Shown here one piece after another: positions 53,040 to 61,692 of a DNA stretch of 64,000 bases. The translations under genes were made by a program, and so were the position numbers. The stretch spans positions 2,431,001 through 2,495,000 of the forward strand of contig NZ_CP014595.1 in assembly GCF_001687105.1 (NCBI RefSeq), given 5' to 3'. This DNA comes from Salipiger sp. CCB-MM3 (GTDB lineage Bacteria > Pseudomonadota > Alphaproteobacteria > Rhodobacterales > Rhodobacteraceae). A model generated the notes under the pieces. The model was not told the DNA's origin. It did no database searches and worked only from the letters and a program-made list of their open reading frames with translations. Positions within the stretch are counted from its first letter, which is position 1. Each line of letters opens with the position of its first letter.

Positions 53040-54077
53040 TTAGTCCTCGACCCGCCAGTGCAGCGGCATGCCGGGATCAAAGACGGTCACCGGCCCGGCA
53101 CCGGTCTCGATCTTGCCGGGGTATGTGACGGGCGCGCCCTTGGTCAGGGTCACGACCTCTTCGCTCACCGGCAGGCGGTAGAAGGCCGGGCCATTGCGCG
53201 AGGCGAAGGCCTCGAGCTTGTCCAGCGCGCCGTCCTGTTCAAAGACCTCGGCGAGGATCGACAGCGTATTGGTGGCGGTGAAGCAACCCGCGCAGCCACA
53301 GGCGCTTTCCTTGGCCGGATCAGCATGGGGCGCGCTGTCGGTGCCGAGGAAGAAGCTGGCATCCCCGGAGGTCGCGGCGTCGCGCAGGGCCAGCCGGTGC
53401 TCTTCGCGCTTGGCGACGGGCAGGCAGTAGTAATGCGGCTTGATGCCACCAACGAGGATGTGGTTGCGGTTGATCACCAGATGGTGCGTGGTGATCGTCG
53501 CGCCCAGATCGTCGCCATCGGCGCGGGCGTAATCGACGCCCTGCTTGGTGGTGATATGCTCCATGACCACGCGCAGACCGGGCGTGCTGCGGCGGATCGG
53601 ATCGAGCACGCGGTCGATGAACACCGCCTCGCGGTCAAAGATGTCGATGTCGTTGTCCACCACTTCGCCGTGCACGCAAAGCGGGATGCCGCGCTCGGCC
53701 ATCAGCTCGAGCACCGGGCGGACCTTGTCGAAATCGCGCACGCCCGAGGCAGAGTTGGTGGTGGCGCCTGCGGGGTAGAGTTTCAGCGCGGTGATCAGCC
53801 CGCTCTCATGCGCCGCCGCCACATCCGCCGGATCGGTGGTCTCCGTGAGGTAAAGCGTCATCAGCGGGGTGAAATCGCTGCCTTCGGGCAGGGCCTTGAG
53901 GATGCGCTCGCGGTAGGCGGCGGCGTCATCTCCGGTCACCACCGGCGGCACGAGGTTGGGCATGATGATCGCCCGGCCGAAGTGGCGGGCGGATTCGGGG
54001 GCGATGCCGGCCAGCATCTCGCCATCGCGGAGGTGCAGGTGCCAGTCGTCGGGGCGGCGGATCGTGATCTGGGTCAT
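53040..54077 (-). CDS. pyrC: Dihydroorotase (type II)
   Basis: This 345-residue zinc amidohydrolase cyclises carbamoyl aspartate to dihydroorotate. The DWHLHLRDG metal motif begins the protein, and the carboxylated-lysine region and [10 protein letters not shown] motif are present. ATG 54077 starts [10 protein letters not shown]; the longer frame is not real protein. A repeat element lies between it and the cytochrome b561-YceI gene. Confidence 0.94.
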   Translation of the reverse strand: MTQITIRRPDDWHLHLRDGEMLAGIAPESARHFGRAIIMPNLVPPVVTGDDAAAYRERILKALPEGSDFTPLMTLYLTETTDPADVAAAHESGLITALKLYPAGATTNSASGVRDFDKVRPVLELMAERGIPLCVHGEVVDNDIDIFDREAVFIDRVLDPIRRSTPGLRVVMEHITTKQGVDYARADGDDLGATITTHHLVINRNHILVGGIKPHYYCLPVAKREEHRLALRDAATSGDASFFLGTDSAPHADPAKESACGCAGCFTATNTLSILAEVFEQDGALDKLEAFASRNGPAFYRLPVSEEVVTLTKGAPVTYPGKIETGAGPVTVFDPGMPLHWRVED

Positions 54078-54186
54078 GCGCGCGGAGTACCACGGCGCCG
54101 CGGTCTGGGCCAGATACCTTGCGCGGCCTTGCCAGTGCTTTGTGACACACCGAGTGCCTGAGAGAGTGCCTGGCGGAGCGGCAGGA

Positions 54187-54287
54187 GGGGGCGCTGCCCC
54201 CGTCCGCTGTCGCGGACTCCCCCGGCGTATTTTTAAAGAGAAGAAGCAGGGGTCAGTGCAGGGGCCTTCTTCTCTTTCCAAATACGC
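54187..54287 (-). repeat. Modular intergenic repeat, copy D with inverted half-copy
   Basis: The main copy 54187-54246 has the fixed hairpin (54187-54201), variable hairpin GTCCGC-TGTC-GCGGAC, G5/C5 run, AAATA block and AAAGAGAAGAAG. A second C/T half-copy at 54266-54287 is the reverse complement of 54225-54246 at 20 of 22 bases, so the two halves form a long stem. Confidence 0.75.
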
Positions 54288-54354
54288 ATGGCGCGCCATG
54301 GCGGCCGGGCGGGGCGGCACCGGGTGGGGCGCCGCGCCGGGTTTTCAAAGGTCT

Positions 54355-55545
54355 TCAGTTTTTTGTGGCGGTGAGTGCCACATCGACCGCGACCTCGAAG
54401 CTCAGCTGGTCGGGGTCGTTCATGCTGCCGCCGATCTCATAGTTGCGGCGGTCGAGCGTGGTGCTGCCCTGCATTGTGGCCGTGCCATTCTCCAGCGTCA
54501 GATCGAAGGGCAGGGTGACCGGCACCTCAGCGCCTTTGAGCGTCAGAGTGCCCTGGGCCTCATAGCCGCTGTCTGCGCGCAGGATATCGGCGGTGAAAGT
54601 GGCGGTGGGGTAGTCTTCGGCGTTGAAGAAATCCGCGCCCAGAGCCTGTTTGCTGACCGAGCCGAGGGTTAGCGTCGGGATGGCGATCTGCACGGTGACC
54701 TCGCCTGCCTTGCCCGGGGTCTCGCGCGGTTCGAAGGCGATCTCTGCGGTCCAATCGGCAAAGCTGCCCTCGATCTTCTTGCCCATCTGCACAAGGCTGA
54801 TGGCAAGCGTGCCCTCGGTGACCTGCCAGTCGGACTGGGCCTCGGCCAGTTGCGGCGCGGCGGAGGTCTCTTCGGTGCTGAACATGCCAGCCGCCGCGCC
54901 GCCGCCGATCACCGCCACCCAAGCGGCGAGGGCGAGGGCCACCGGGCGCAGCACCACATGCGACGCGCCATGGCTGCCGCCCTCGGCGCCGCGCAGCATG
55001 CGCGCCAGCGTGCCGTCACGGTCGATCACCGCGTGTTTCAGCGCCCCGGCCACATGCAGCGCCAGCGCCGCGACCAGCAGCCATTGCGCCAGAAAGTGCA
55101 CCGAGGCGGCGGTTTCGGCGACGCTGTCGGAGTTTGGCACGAAGGGCAGGTCCTGACCGAAGGGCCAGAGGATCGGTGCGAAGCCTTCGGTAGCGGCATG
55201 TTCGATCCAGCCCGACAGCGGCACGATCACCAGCGTCGAGTAAAGCAGCCAGTGCACGCTTTCTGCCGCCAGCACTTCGGCGCGGCGCTCGGGGTGCAGC
55301 GGCGCGGGTTTGGTCTGGGTCAGCGCCCAGAGGATGCGGAAGAGCGCGATGAAGAACAGCGCGACGCCGATGGTCTTATGCGCCGAGAAGAGCTGCGCTT
55401 TCACGGCGAGTTGCGCCTCAGTCTCCCACGGCGCGAAATGGGCGATCCAGCCCAGCGGGATCATGATCAGGATGCCGAGCGCGGTCAGCCAGTGCAGACT
55501 GCGCGTGACGGCGCCATAGGCGGTCTTGGTGTTGGCGAGGGACAT
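54355..55545 (-). CDS. Cytochrome b561 and YceI fusion protein
   Basis: This 396-residue protein joins two modules: an N-terminal cytochrome b561 domain (about 1-200, four helices, His in SLHWLTAL, SAHKTIGVALFF, ESVHWLLYS and LALHVAGALKHAV) and a C-terminal periplasmic YceI lipocalin-like domain (about 240-396, GTLAISLVQMGKKIEGSF, FTADI, TMQGSTTLDRRNYEIGGS). YceI binds isoprenoids such as ubiquinone-8; b561 cytochromes exchange electrons with quinone. The fusion suggests a membrane electron-transfer role with lipid binding. ATG 55545 was chosen at MSLANTK. Confidence 0.9.
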   Translation of the reverse strand: MSLANTKTAYGAVTRSLHWLTALGILIMIPLGWIAHFAPWETEAQLAVKAQLFSAHKTIGVALFFIALFRILWALTQTKPAPLHPERRAEVLAAESVHWLLYSTLVIVPLSGWIEHAATEGFAPILWPFGQDLPFVPNSDSVAETAASVHFLAQWLLVAALALHVAGALKHAVIDRDGTLARMLRGAEGGSHGASHVVLRPVALALAAWVAVIGGGAAAGMFSTEETSAAPQLAEAQSDWQVTEGTLAISLVQMGKKIEGSFADWTAEIAFEPRETPGKAGEVTVQIAIPTLTLGSVSKQALGADFFNAEDYPTATFTADILRADSGYEAQGTLTLKGAEVPVTLPFDLTLENGTATMQGSTTLDRRNYEIGGSMNDPDQLSFEVAVDVALTATKN

Positions 55546-55665
55546 CAGGGTCTCCGGGGCTCGGGAAGCGGGTTTGGGGCTCGGGAAGCGGCTTTCCGGA
55601 AGATCGGCGATGCCGCGGCGCAGCGCAATTTGCACGGATGCACAGATCCCGTGCGCGCCGTTCGT

Positions 55666-56448
55666 TCAAGCCTCGTAGCTGTAGCCGAGCGCCGCCTCCA
55701 GCGGCAGATCAAGGCGGCTGCGCAGGAAGGCGAGGTCCGCCTCGGACAGATGCGCCGGGGTCTGCGGTCGCGGCTCTTCCACGGCGGGCAGGAAGCGGCT
55801 GCCGAGGCGTTTGTGCACCGGGCGGAACGGCCCCTCGGGCGCGGGCAGGCCGAGGCTGCCCCGCAGCGCCGTCAGGAAATCTTCGGGCGCGGCCTGCACC
55901 GCCTCCAGACGGCAAAAGAGCAGCGCGCCGCCGCGGTTGAAGAAGCTCAGCAGCCCCTGCAGCTTTGCGCGGCGCAGGGCGAAAAGATCGGGGAAAGGGG
56001 CGCCGGTGAGCGGGTGGCGGTCATGTTGCAACGGCTGACCCACGCCCCCCAGCGCCGCGACTTGCGGGAAATAGCGGGGCCGGTCGGCGATGGTGGCCCA
56101 TTCGGCGCGCAGAAAATCAGATAACGGCAGGCGCTGCATCTGCGCCGGGCAATGCCACGGGCGCGCATGCATCGAGCGCGCCCAATCGGCGGCATTGCGC
56201 GTCACGCACAGGATCAGCGTGTCCTGCGGGATGGCGGTCATCTGCGGGAAGCCGTGCTTCCAGCCCAGATCCTCTGTCGGGGTAAGAGGCGTGTTGCGAC
56301 CGATCAGTCGTTTGAGGAAGTTGGTGCCGGAACTGCGCTCGCCAAACACCTGATAGCGGGTGATCGCGGGAGAGCGGGGGATGCCGGGCGTCTGCGGCGC
56401 GGGCAGATGGAACTGCCAGCCGGTGCTGCGGAACTCCTGCGTGATCAT
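55666..56448 (-). CDS. Sulfotransferase-like P-loop protein
   Basis: This 260-residue protein has a PAPS-binding-like P-loop in FGERSSGTNFLKRLIGRN and a later TRNAADWARSMHARPW (3'-phosphate site-like R...S) segment. It probably transfers sulfate to a surface glycan or small molecule. It is divergent from a glycosyltransferase-like gene with 125 bases between starts, so the two may modify the same polysaccharide. Confidence 0.72.
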   Translation of the reverse strand: MITQEFRSTGWQFHLPAPQTPGIPRSPAITRYQVFGERSSGTNFLKRLIGRNTPLTPTEDLGWKHGFPQMTAIPQDTLILCVTRNAADWARSMHARPWHCPAQMQRLPLSDFLRAEWATIADRPRYFPQVAALGGVGQPLQHDRHPLTGAPFPDLFALRRAKLQGLLSFFNRGGALLFCRLEAVQAAPEDFLTALRGSLGLPAPEGPFRPVHKRLGSRFLPAVEEPRPQTPAHLSEADLAFLRSRLDLPLEAALGYSYEA

Positions 56449-56573
56449 CTGGGCCTCGTGCTTTGCATGGCACGATAACGGCGGCGCGGTCGATTGGCGA
56501 TTCTCTTTTTACCACAAGGCGCTATGCTCGGGCTTTACAGGGGCCGCCGGGGCGGCAAAGCGAGGAGACTGAC

Positions 56574-57446
56574 ATGCAGACCGTGGCCGCCGCTGTCACC
56601 ATGGTGCGCGACGATAGCTTCTTTCTGGAGGCGTGGCTGCGCCATTACGGGCGTCTTTTGGGGCGTGAGAACTGCTATATCGTCAACCACGGGCGCAGCG
56701 CCGAACTGGCGGAGCTGGCGCAGGGCTGCAACCTCATCGGCATTCCCGGCGATCCGCATCCGAACTTTGACATGAAGCGCTGGCGGCTGCTCAACGGTCT
56801 GGTGAACGGGCTGCGCAGCTACTACCGGCATGTGATCGTCGGCGATGTGGACGAGTTGGTGGTGCTGGACCCGGCAGAGGGCAATCTGTTGGATTTCCTC
56901 GCGCAGCAGCCCATCCGCCGGGTGCTGACACCGGTCGGGCTGGAGGTGGTGCACCGGATCGACCGTGAACCGGCCGAGCTGACGGACAGCATCCTTGGCC
57001 CGCGCCGCCATGTGCGGCTAGCGCCGCATTATTCCAAGCCCTGCGTGCTGTCGCTGGGCACGAAGGTCGCGCGGGGCGGACACTACACGCAGGCGTCGAA
57101 ACTGTTCACGCCGGAGCCGCTTTATCTTTTCCACCTAAAGTACTGCGATTTCGCGCAATATGTGGCGGCCATGGACCGGCGCAACGCGGTGACAGAGGCT
57201 GTCGGCGTCGGGGTCAAACAGGCGGCAATCGGGCGGCATTGGTTTGCCGAGGCGCGGGGCGAGGATCGGGCGCTGTTCGAAGGATTTGCCGAGCTGCCGA
57301 TGCAAGAGGGGTTCGACTTAGCTCAGGTTCGGCGGCGCATGCATCGCAGTTGGGCGCCGCGCGGCGAGACTGGCTATTGGCAGTTCGACCGACCCGAGGA
57401 CGCGCGGCAGTATTGTCTGCCCGACAGGTTCTTCGGCCTGTTCTGA
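56574..57446 (+). CDS. Glycosyltransferase-like protein (GT2/GT92 type)
   Basis: This 290-residue cytoplasmic protein begins TVAAAVTMVRDDSFFLEAWLRHYGRLLG and carries the metal-binding DVDELVVLDP, as in glycosyltransferase family 2/92-like proteins of marine bacteria. ATG 56574 follows CGAGGAG; the longer frame is not needed. Sugar donor and acceptor are unknown. It is divergent from the sulfotransferase-like gene. Confidence 0.75.
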   Translation: MQTVAAAVTMVRDDSFFLEAWLRHYGRLLGRENCYIVNHGRSAELAELAQGCNLIGIPGDPHPNFDMKRWRLLNGLVNGLRSYYRHVIVGDVDELVVLDPAEGNLLDFLAQQPIRRVLTPVGLEVVHRIDREPAELTDSILGPRRHVRLAPHYSKPCVLSLGTKVARGGHYTQASKLFTPEPLYLFHLKYCDFAQYVAAMDRRNAVTEAVGVGVKQAAIGRHWFAEARGEDRALFEGFAELPMQEGFDLAQVRRRMHRSWAPRGETGYWQFDRPEDARQYCLPDRFFGLF

Positions 57447-57526
57447 GCCGCGCTCTGAGGGGTTCGTTAAATAGGGCGTGAGCGGTGGTCTTATCCGGCT
57501 GGTCTACTCCGGGTAGTATTCTTCGG

Positions 57527-57542
57527 GCCGGGGTCCCCCGGC
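57527..57542. terminator. Hairpin between convergent genes
   Basis: GCCGGGG (57527-57533) and CCCCGGC (57536-57542) form a tight stem in the 104-base gap between the glycosyltransferase and the convergent small membrane protein gene. There is no U-run. Confidence 0.45.
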
Positions 57543-57550
57543 GCGGTGGA

Positions 57551-58093
57551 TCAGTTGCCCAGCGAGCTGAGGAACGTGGTGCCGCTGATCTCGAGGCCCG
57601 CCGGGCCGCGCACCGAGTTACCGGCGGCGAGCATCACATTGCGGGAGTTCTCATCAAGCAGGCCAAGGCCGGTTTCATAGACTTCGGCAGGCACTTGCGT
57701 CAGGACCACGGCGGCGACGATCCCGGTGACGAGGCTGAGCGAGTTGCCGCGCTCCCCGGCGCGACGACCGACGCAGCGCAGCAGGTGCATGACCGCGACC
57801 ACGCCGGAGACGGCGAGCAGCGCTGCGAGCATTCCAAAGACGTAGACGTGATATTCCTGCGGCAGGCTGCCCTCGGCGAGGCTGGCTGCGATCTGGCCTT
57901 GGTTGCGGGCGACGGCGATGACGATCCCGGCCCAGACGAATCCGACGAGACCTGAAAGGATCGGGCGCTTGGCGGCGCGCGCGGTGCCGGCGGCGGTGGC
58001 CTGATGCCCGAGGCGGGCGAATTTCGGATCGACGCGCTTTACGCGGGCGTCGAAGTCGGCGTGGGTCATCTTGCGGATGGCGTAGGCTCTCAT
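57551..58093 (-). CDS. Hypothetical protein with three membrane helices
   Basis: This 180-residue protein has a basic N-terminus (MRAYAIRKMTHADFDARVKR) and about three hydrophobic helices (about 46-62, 78-100, 112-130). No family recognised. ATG 58093 was chosen; the longer in-frame start at 58264 lacks family sense. Some Rhodobacterales genomes carry similar small membrane proteins. Confidence 0.6.
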   Translation of the reverse strand: MRAYAIRKMTHADFDARVKRVDPKFARLGHQATAAGTARAAKRPILSGLVGFVWAGIVIAVARNQGQIAASLAEGSLPQEYHVYVFGMLAALLAVSGVVAVMHLLRCVGRRAGERGNSLSLVTGIVAAVVLTQVPAEVYETGLGLLDENSRNVMLAAGNSVRGPAGLEISGTTFLSSLGN

Positions 58094-58413
58094 CAATTCC
58101 CAGCTCCTTCTGCCAGATTCGTGCCGGCTTTCTGCCGACCGGGGCGGTCGTGACGCTCCCGTTAGAATCGACGGTAGGAATGGATTGTGGCGAAATGTGG
58201 CGGCGAATATGGCTCGGGCTGGATATCTTCTTGGCGAAAATGGCGATCCGTTCGCGCCGCTCACCTATCCCTTCGGATGGGTGCGTCAGAGAGCCGTAAA
58301 AATAAGGGCTTTGAGATGTGTCGCCTGTCTGACAAGACGTCACTAAAATTCTTGCAAACACGGGGGTTGGCGGGGCGAAAATTCGTCGCCCCGCCGAAAA
58401 TATTACCTAAATC
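58094..58413. other. Intergenic region with a hairpin
   Basis: This 320-base gap contains the promoter side of the small membrane protein gene and the 3' side of the M20 gene, with one strong hairpin at 58369-58395. Otherwise I see nothing definite. Confidence 0.5.
58369..58395 (-). terminator. Hairpin after the M20 peptidase gene
   Basis: GGCGGGGCGA (58369-58378) and TCGCCCCGCC (58386-58395) form a perfect 10-base stem 18 bases past the M20 stop codon. No U-run follows in the minus direction. Confidence 0.5.
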
Positions 58414-59808
58414 TTAAGCAGCATTGGCCATCGCATCGAGGATCCGGGCCCAGCTGCGAATCCCTTTGTGGAAGGATTCGAGGTCGTATTTCTCGTTCGG
58501 CGAGTGCAGCTGGTCGTCGTCCTTGCCCCAGCCCACAAGCATCGCATCCATGTCGAGGATGTTCTGGAAGTAGCCAGCGATCGGGATCGAGCCGCCGCAG
58601 CCCGCATAGGCCGCCGGATCGTCCCATTCGTCGCCGAGCGCTTTGCGCGCCGCCTCAAACCCGGGGTGGGTGGTGTTCATCTCGGACGCGGGCGAGCAGC
58701 TGTGGTCCTTCCATTCGACCGAGCAGTCGGACGGCACCTGCGCCTCGACCCAGGCGCGGAAGTTCTTGCGGATCGCCTGCGGGTCCTGCGTGCCGACGAG
58801 GCGGAAGCTGATCTTGGCCGAGGCTTCGGCGGGCAGCACGGTCTTGAAACCAGCGCCGGTGTAGCCGCCCCAGATGCCGTTGATCTCGGCGGTGGGGCGC
58901 GACCAGATCATCTCGATCGGCAGGTGATCCTTCTCGCCCGCAGGCTGCGACAGGCCGACGCCGCCAAGGAAGGCCGCATCGTCGAAGTTCAGCGATTTCC
59001 ACTGATCGAGGATCTCGGGCGGCAGGTCGGGCACGCCTTCATAGATCTCGGGCACCTGAATCGTGCCGTTCTCATCGAAGAGCCCGCCGAGGATCTTGGT
59101 CAGCACGCGGATCGGGTTCATCGCGACGCCGCCATACATGCCCGAGTGCAGATCCTTGTCGGCGGCCTTGATGGTCAGCTCTTCGCCCAGCAGCCCGCGC
59201 AGGCGGGTGATGATCGCCGGGGTCTTGGACTGGAACAGCCCGGTGTCGCAGATCAGCGCGATCTCGGCTTTCAGCTCTTCGGCGTTCTCCTTCATGAAGG
59301 GGATCAGCGAGGGCGAGCCGCTCTCTTCCTCGCCTTCAAAGAAGAAGGTGATCTTGCAGGGCAGGGTGCCATGCACCGTTTTCCATGCGCGGCAGGCCTC
59401 GATGAAGGTCATCAGCTGGCCCTTGTCGTCCGACGAGCCGCGGCCGCGGATGACTTTGCCCTTGGGCGTTTCCTCGATGGCCGGATCGAAGGGGTCGCGG
59501 TTCCAAAGGTTCAGCGGATCGACCGGCTGCACATCATAGTGGCCGTAGAACAGCACGTGCGGGCCCGGTCCGTCCACATGGCCCACAACCATCGGATGGC
59601 CGGGGGTGGGGCGCTTGCTGGCTTCGATGCCGATGCTGGCGAGATCGGCGACCAGCCAGTCCGCGGCCTTGTCGCAGGCGTCCTTATACTCGGGGTCGGT
59701 CGAGATCGAGGGGATTCGCAGCAGGTCCAGCAGACGATCGAGCGAGGCCGGAAGGTCGTTGTCGATTTTGCTGAGCACAGTGTCGAGAGACACGTTTTCT
59801 TGAGCCAT
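58414..59808 (-). CDS. M20-family dipeptidase
   Basis: This 464-residue zinc peptidase has GHYDVQPVDP (first metal His and Asp), RGSSDDKGQ, and EGEEESGSPS (catalytic Glu pair), in the M20A/M20F pattern of carnosinase-like and succinyl-diaminopimelate desuccinylase-like enzymes. It probably hydrolyses dipeptides in the cytoplasm. It is monocistronic between a membrane protein gene and the hemA promoter region. Confidence 0.92.
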   Translation of the reverse strand: MAQENVSLDTVLSKIDNDLPASLDRLLDLLRIPSISTDPEYKDACDKAADWLVADLASIGIEASKRPTPGHPMVVGHVDGPGPHVLFYGHYDVQPVDPLNLWNRDPFDPAIEETPKGKVIRGRGSSDDKGQLMTFIEACRAWKTVHGTLPCKITFFFEGEEESGSPSLIPFMKENAEELKAEIALICDTGLFQSKTPAIITRLRGLLGEELTIKAADKDLHSGMYGGVAMNPIRVLTKILGGLFDENGTIQVPEIYEGVPDLPPEILDQWKSLNFDDAAFLGGVGLSQPAGEKDHLPIEMIWSRPTAEINGIWGGYTGAGFKTVLPAEASAKISFRLVGTQDPQAIRKNFRAWVEAQVPSDCSVEWKDHSCSPASEMNTTHPGFEAARKALGDEWDDPAAYAGCGGSIPIAGYFQNILDMDAMLVGWGKDDDQLHSPNEKYDLESFHKGIRSWARILDAMANAA

Positions 59809-60207
59809 GGGGCGCTCCTTCTTGAGAGTTGCGCGGAGCCTACCACCCGGCCCGGCACTGTCCAGAGCGCGCAGGCGGGAGGGTTTTCACGCCTCCGAGC
59901 GCAGAACGGGCGTTGAAAGCAGGGGGCAGTTGCGGGATTTCATGTGCCGCTGCGGGCGTTTCGCCGTGGGTGCGCTCGGGTCACAGGCTGCGCTGATGCG
60001 CGTCACGCGAACAGTATGGGAAACCCGACCTTGAAACATTACTCCGAAAGTCTTGATTCAAATCAAGGGCGCGACGCTTAGTCTCGTTCTAAAGCGTGGA
60101 CATGGAACGCCGTGATCGGTATCCAATCCAAACCGTGAATGTGGCCCTGAGACCACATGGGCGCCGCGACAAACGCGGCCAACAATAGATGAAGGAAGGA
60201 GATACCG
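59809..60207. other. Promoter region of hemA and M20 gene
   Basis: This 399-base divergent region contains the FNR site at 60053-60066 and a GAAGGAAGGAG ribosome site directly before hemA. No gene is visible. Confidence 0.6.
60053..60066 (+). promoter_or_regulatory. FNR/FnrL box upstream of hemA
   Basis: TTGAT-TCAA-ATCAA is an exact match to the FNR consensus TTGAT-N4-ATCAA, about 142 bases before the hemA GTG. In Rhodobacter sphaeroides hemA is under FnrL, so oxygen-limited induction of tetrapyrrole synthesis is likely here too. Confidence 0.88.
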
Positions 60208-61431
60208 GTGGACTACACCGCGAAGCTCGACGAAGCCCTTGACCGCCTGCATGCCGAGGGCCGCTATCGCACCTTCATCGACATCGAACGCAAGAACGGC
60301 CGTTTCCCCCACGCGACGTGGCGCAAAGCGGACGGCAGCGAGATGCCGATCACCGTGTGGTGCGGGAATGATTACCTCGGGATGGGGCAGCACCCGGTTG
60401 TGCTGGCCGCGATGCACGAAGCCATCGACGCCACCGGCGCCGGGTCTGGCGGCACGCGCAACATCTCTGGCACCACGGTCTATCACAAGCGGCTCGAGGC
60501 TGAACTGGCCGACCTGCACCAGAAGGAGGCCGCGCTGGTCTTCTCCTCGGCCTATATCGCCAATGACGCGACGCTCTCGACGCTGCCGAAACTGTTCCCC
60601 GGCCTGATCATCTATTCGGACGAGTTGAACCACGCCTCGATGATCGAGGGCATCAAGCGCAACGGCGGTGCCAAGCGCATCTTCCGGCACAATGACGTGC
60701 AGCACCTGCGCGAGCTGATGGAAGCGGACGATCCCGCCGCGCCGAAGCTGATCGCCTTTGAATCGGTCTACTCGATGGACGGCGACTTTGGCCCGATCGA
60801 GGCGCTTTGCGATCTCGCCGACGAGTTCGGCGCGCTGACCTATCTCGACGAGGTGCACGCGGTGGGCATGTATGGCCCGCGCGGCGGCGGTGTCGCCGAG
60901 CGCGACAACCTGCTGCACCGGCTCGACATCATCAACGGCACGCTGGGCAAGGCCTTTGGCGTCTTCGGCGGCTATATCGCGGCCTCGGCGAAGATGTGTG
61001 ACGCGGTGCGCTCCTACGCGCCGGGCTTTATCTTCACCACCTCGATCCCGCCTGCTGTGGCGGCAGGGGCGGCGGCGTCCATCGCGCATCTCAAGCAGGA
61101 TCAGGAGTTGCGCGAGCGGCACCAGACCCAAGCGAAGATCCTCAAGCTGCGGCTCAAGGGACTTGGCATGCCGATCATCGATCACGGCTCGCACATCGTG
61201 CCGGTGATCGTCGGCAACCCGGTGCACACCAAGAAGCTGTCGGACATGCTGCTTGACGGTTTTGGCATCTATGTGCAGCCGATCAACTTCCCGACCGTGC
61301 CGCGCGGCACCGAGCGCCTGCGCTTCACCCCGTCGCCGGTGCATGGTCCCGACGAGATGGACAAGCTGGTGCGCGCCATGGACGAGCTTTGGTCGCATTG
61401 CGCGCTCAACCGTCAGGAACTCAGCGCCTGA
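60208..61431 (+). CDS. hemA: 5-aminolevulinate synthase
   Basis: This 407-residue PLP enzyme condenses glycine and succinyl-CoA to 5-aminolevulinate, the first step of haem and tetrapyrrole synthesis in alphaproteobacteria. The PLP lysine is K248 in NGTLGKAFG, at the number known for Rhodobacter ALAS, and the [13 protein letters not shown] and [12 protein letters not shown] motifs are intact. Translation starts at GTG 60208 behind GAAGGAAGGAG. Upstream lies a perfect FNR box. Confidence 0.96.
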   Translation: MDYTAKLDEALDRLHAEGRYRTFIDIERKNGRFPHATWRKADGSEMPITVWCGNDYLGMGQHPVVLAAMHEAIDATGAGSGGTRNISGTTVYHKRLEAELADLHQKEAALVFSSAYIANDATLSTLPKLFPGLIIYSDELNHASMIEGIKRNGGAKRIFRHNDVQHLRELMEADDPAAPKLIAFESVYSMDGDFGPIEALCDLADEFGALTYLDEVHAVGMYGPRGGGVAERDNLLHRLDIINGTLGKAFGVFGGYIAASAKMCDAVRSYAPGFIFTTSIPPAVAAGAAASIAHLKQDQELRERHQTQAKILKLRLKGLGMPIIDHGSHIVPVIVGNPVHTKKLSDMLLDGFGIYVQPINFPTVPRGTERLRFTPSPVHGPDEMDKLVRAMDELWSHCALNRQELSA

Positions 61432-61466
61432 GCGCGATCGCGTTCGGCACTAACTCAACCAATGCG

Positions 61467-61506
61467 GTCCCTGCGGTTTCCTAAATCGCGGGGACTTGTT
61501 TTGTTC
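61467..61506 (+). terminator. Intrinsic terminator after hemA
   Basis: GTCCCTGCG (61467-61475) pairs with CGCGGGGAC (61487-61495), with one G-T pair, and is followed by TTGTTTTGTTC. Confidence 0.8.
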
Positions 61507-61692
61507 CGGCGTTGCCACAAGTTGATTGTGGAAAACCCGCGCAGCCTGCGCAGATCAACGCCGATGTAACCCTGAAATTCTGTCATTTTAGTTGTTCTGT
61601 GCTAACCTACCATCAATAAAGGCCGCGACCCGAATCGCGAGCCCGTGATTTGGCAGGCGCAGTCTGGGACGGTGGAGCACAAGGCGGAACGC

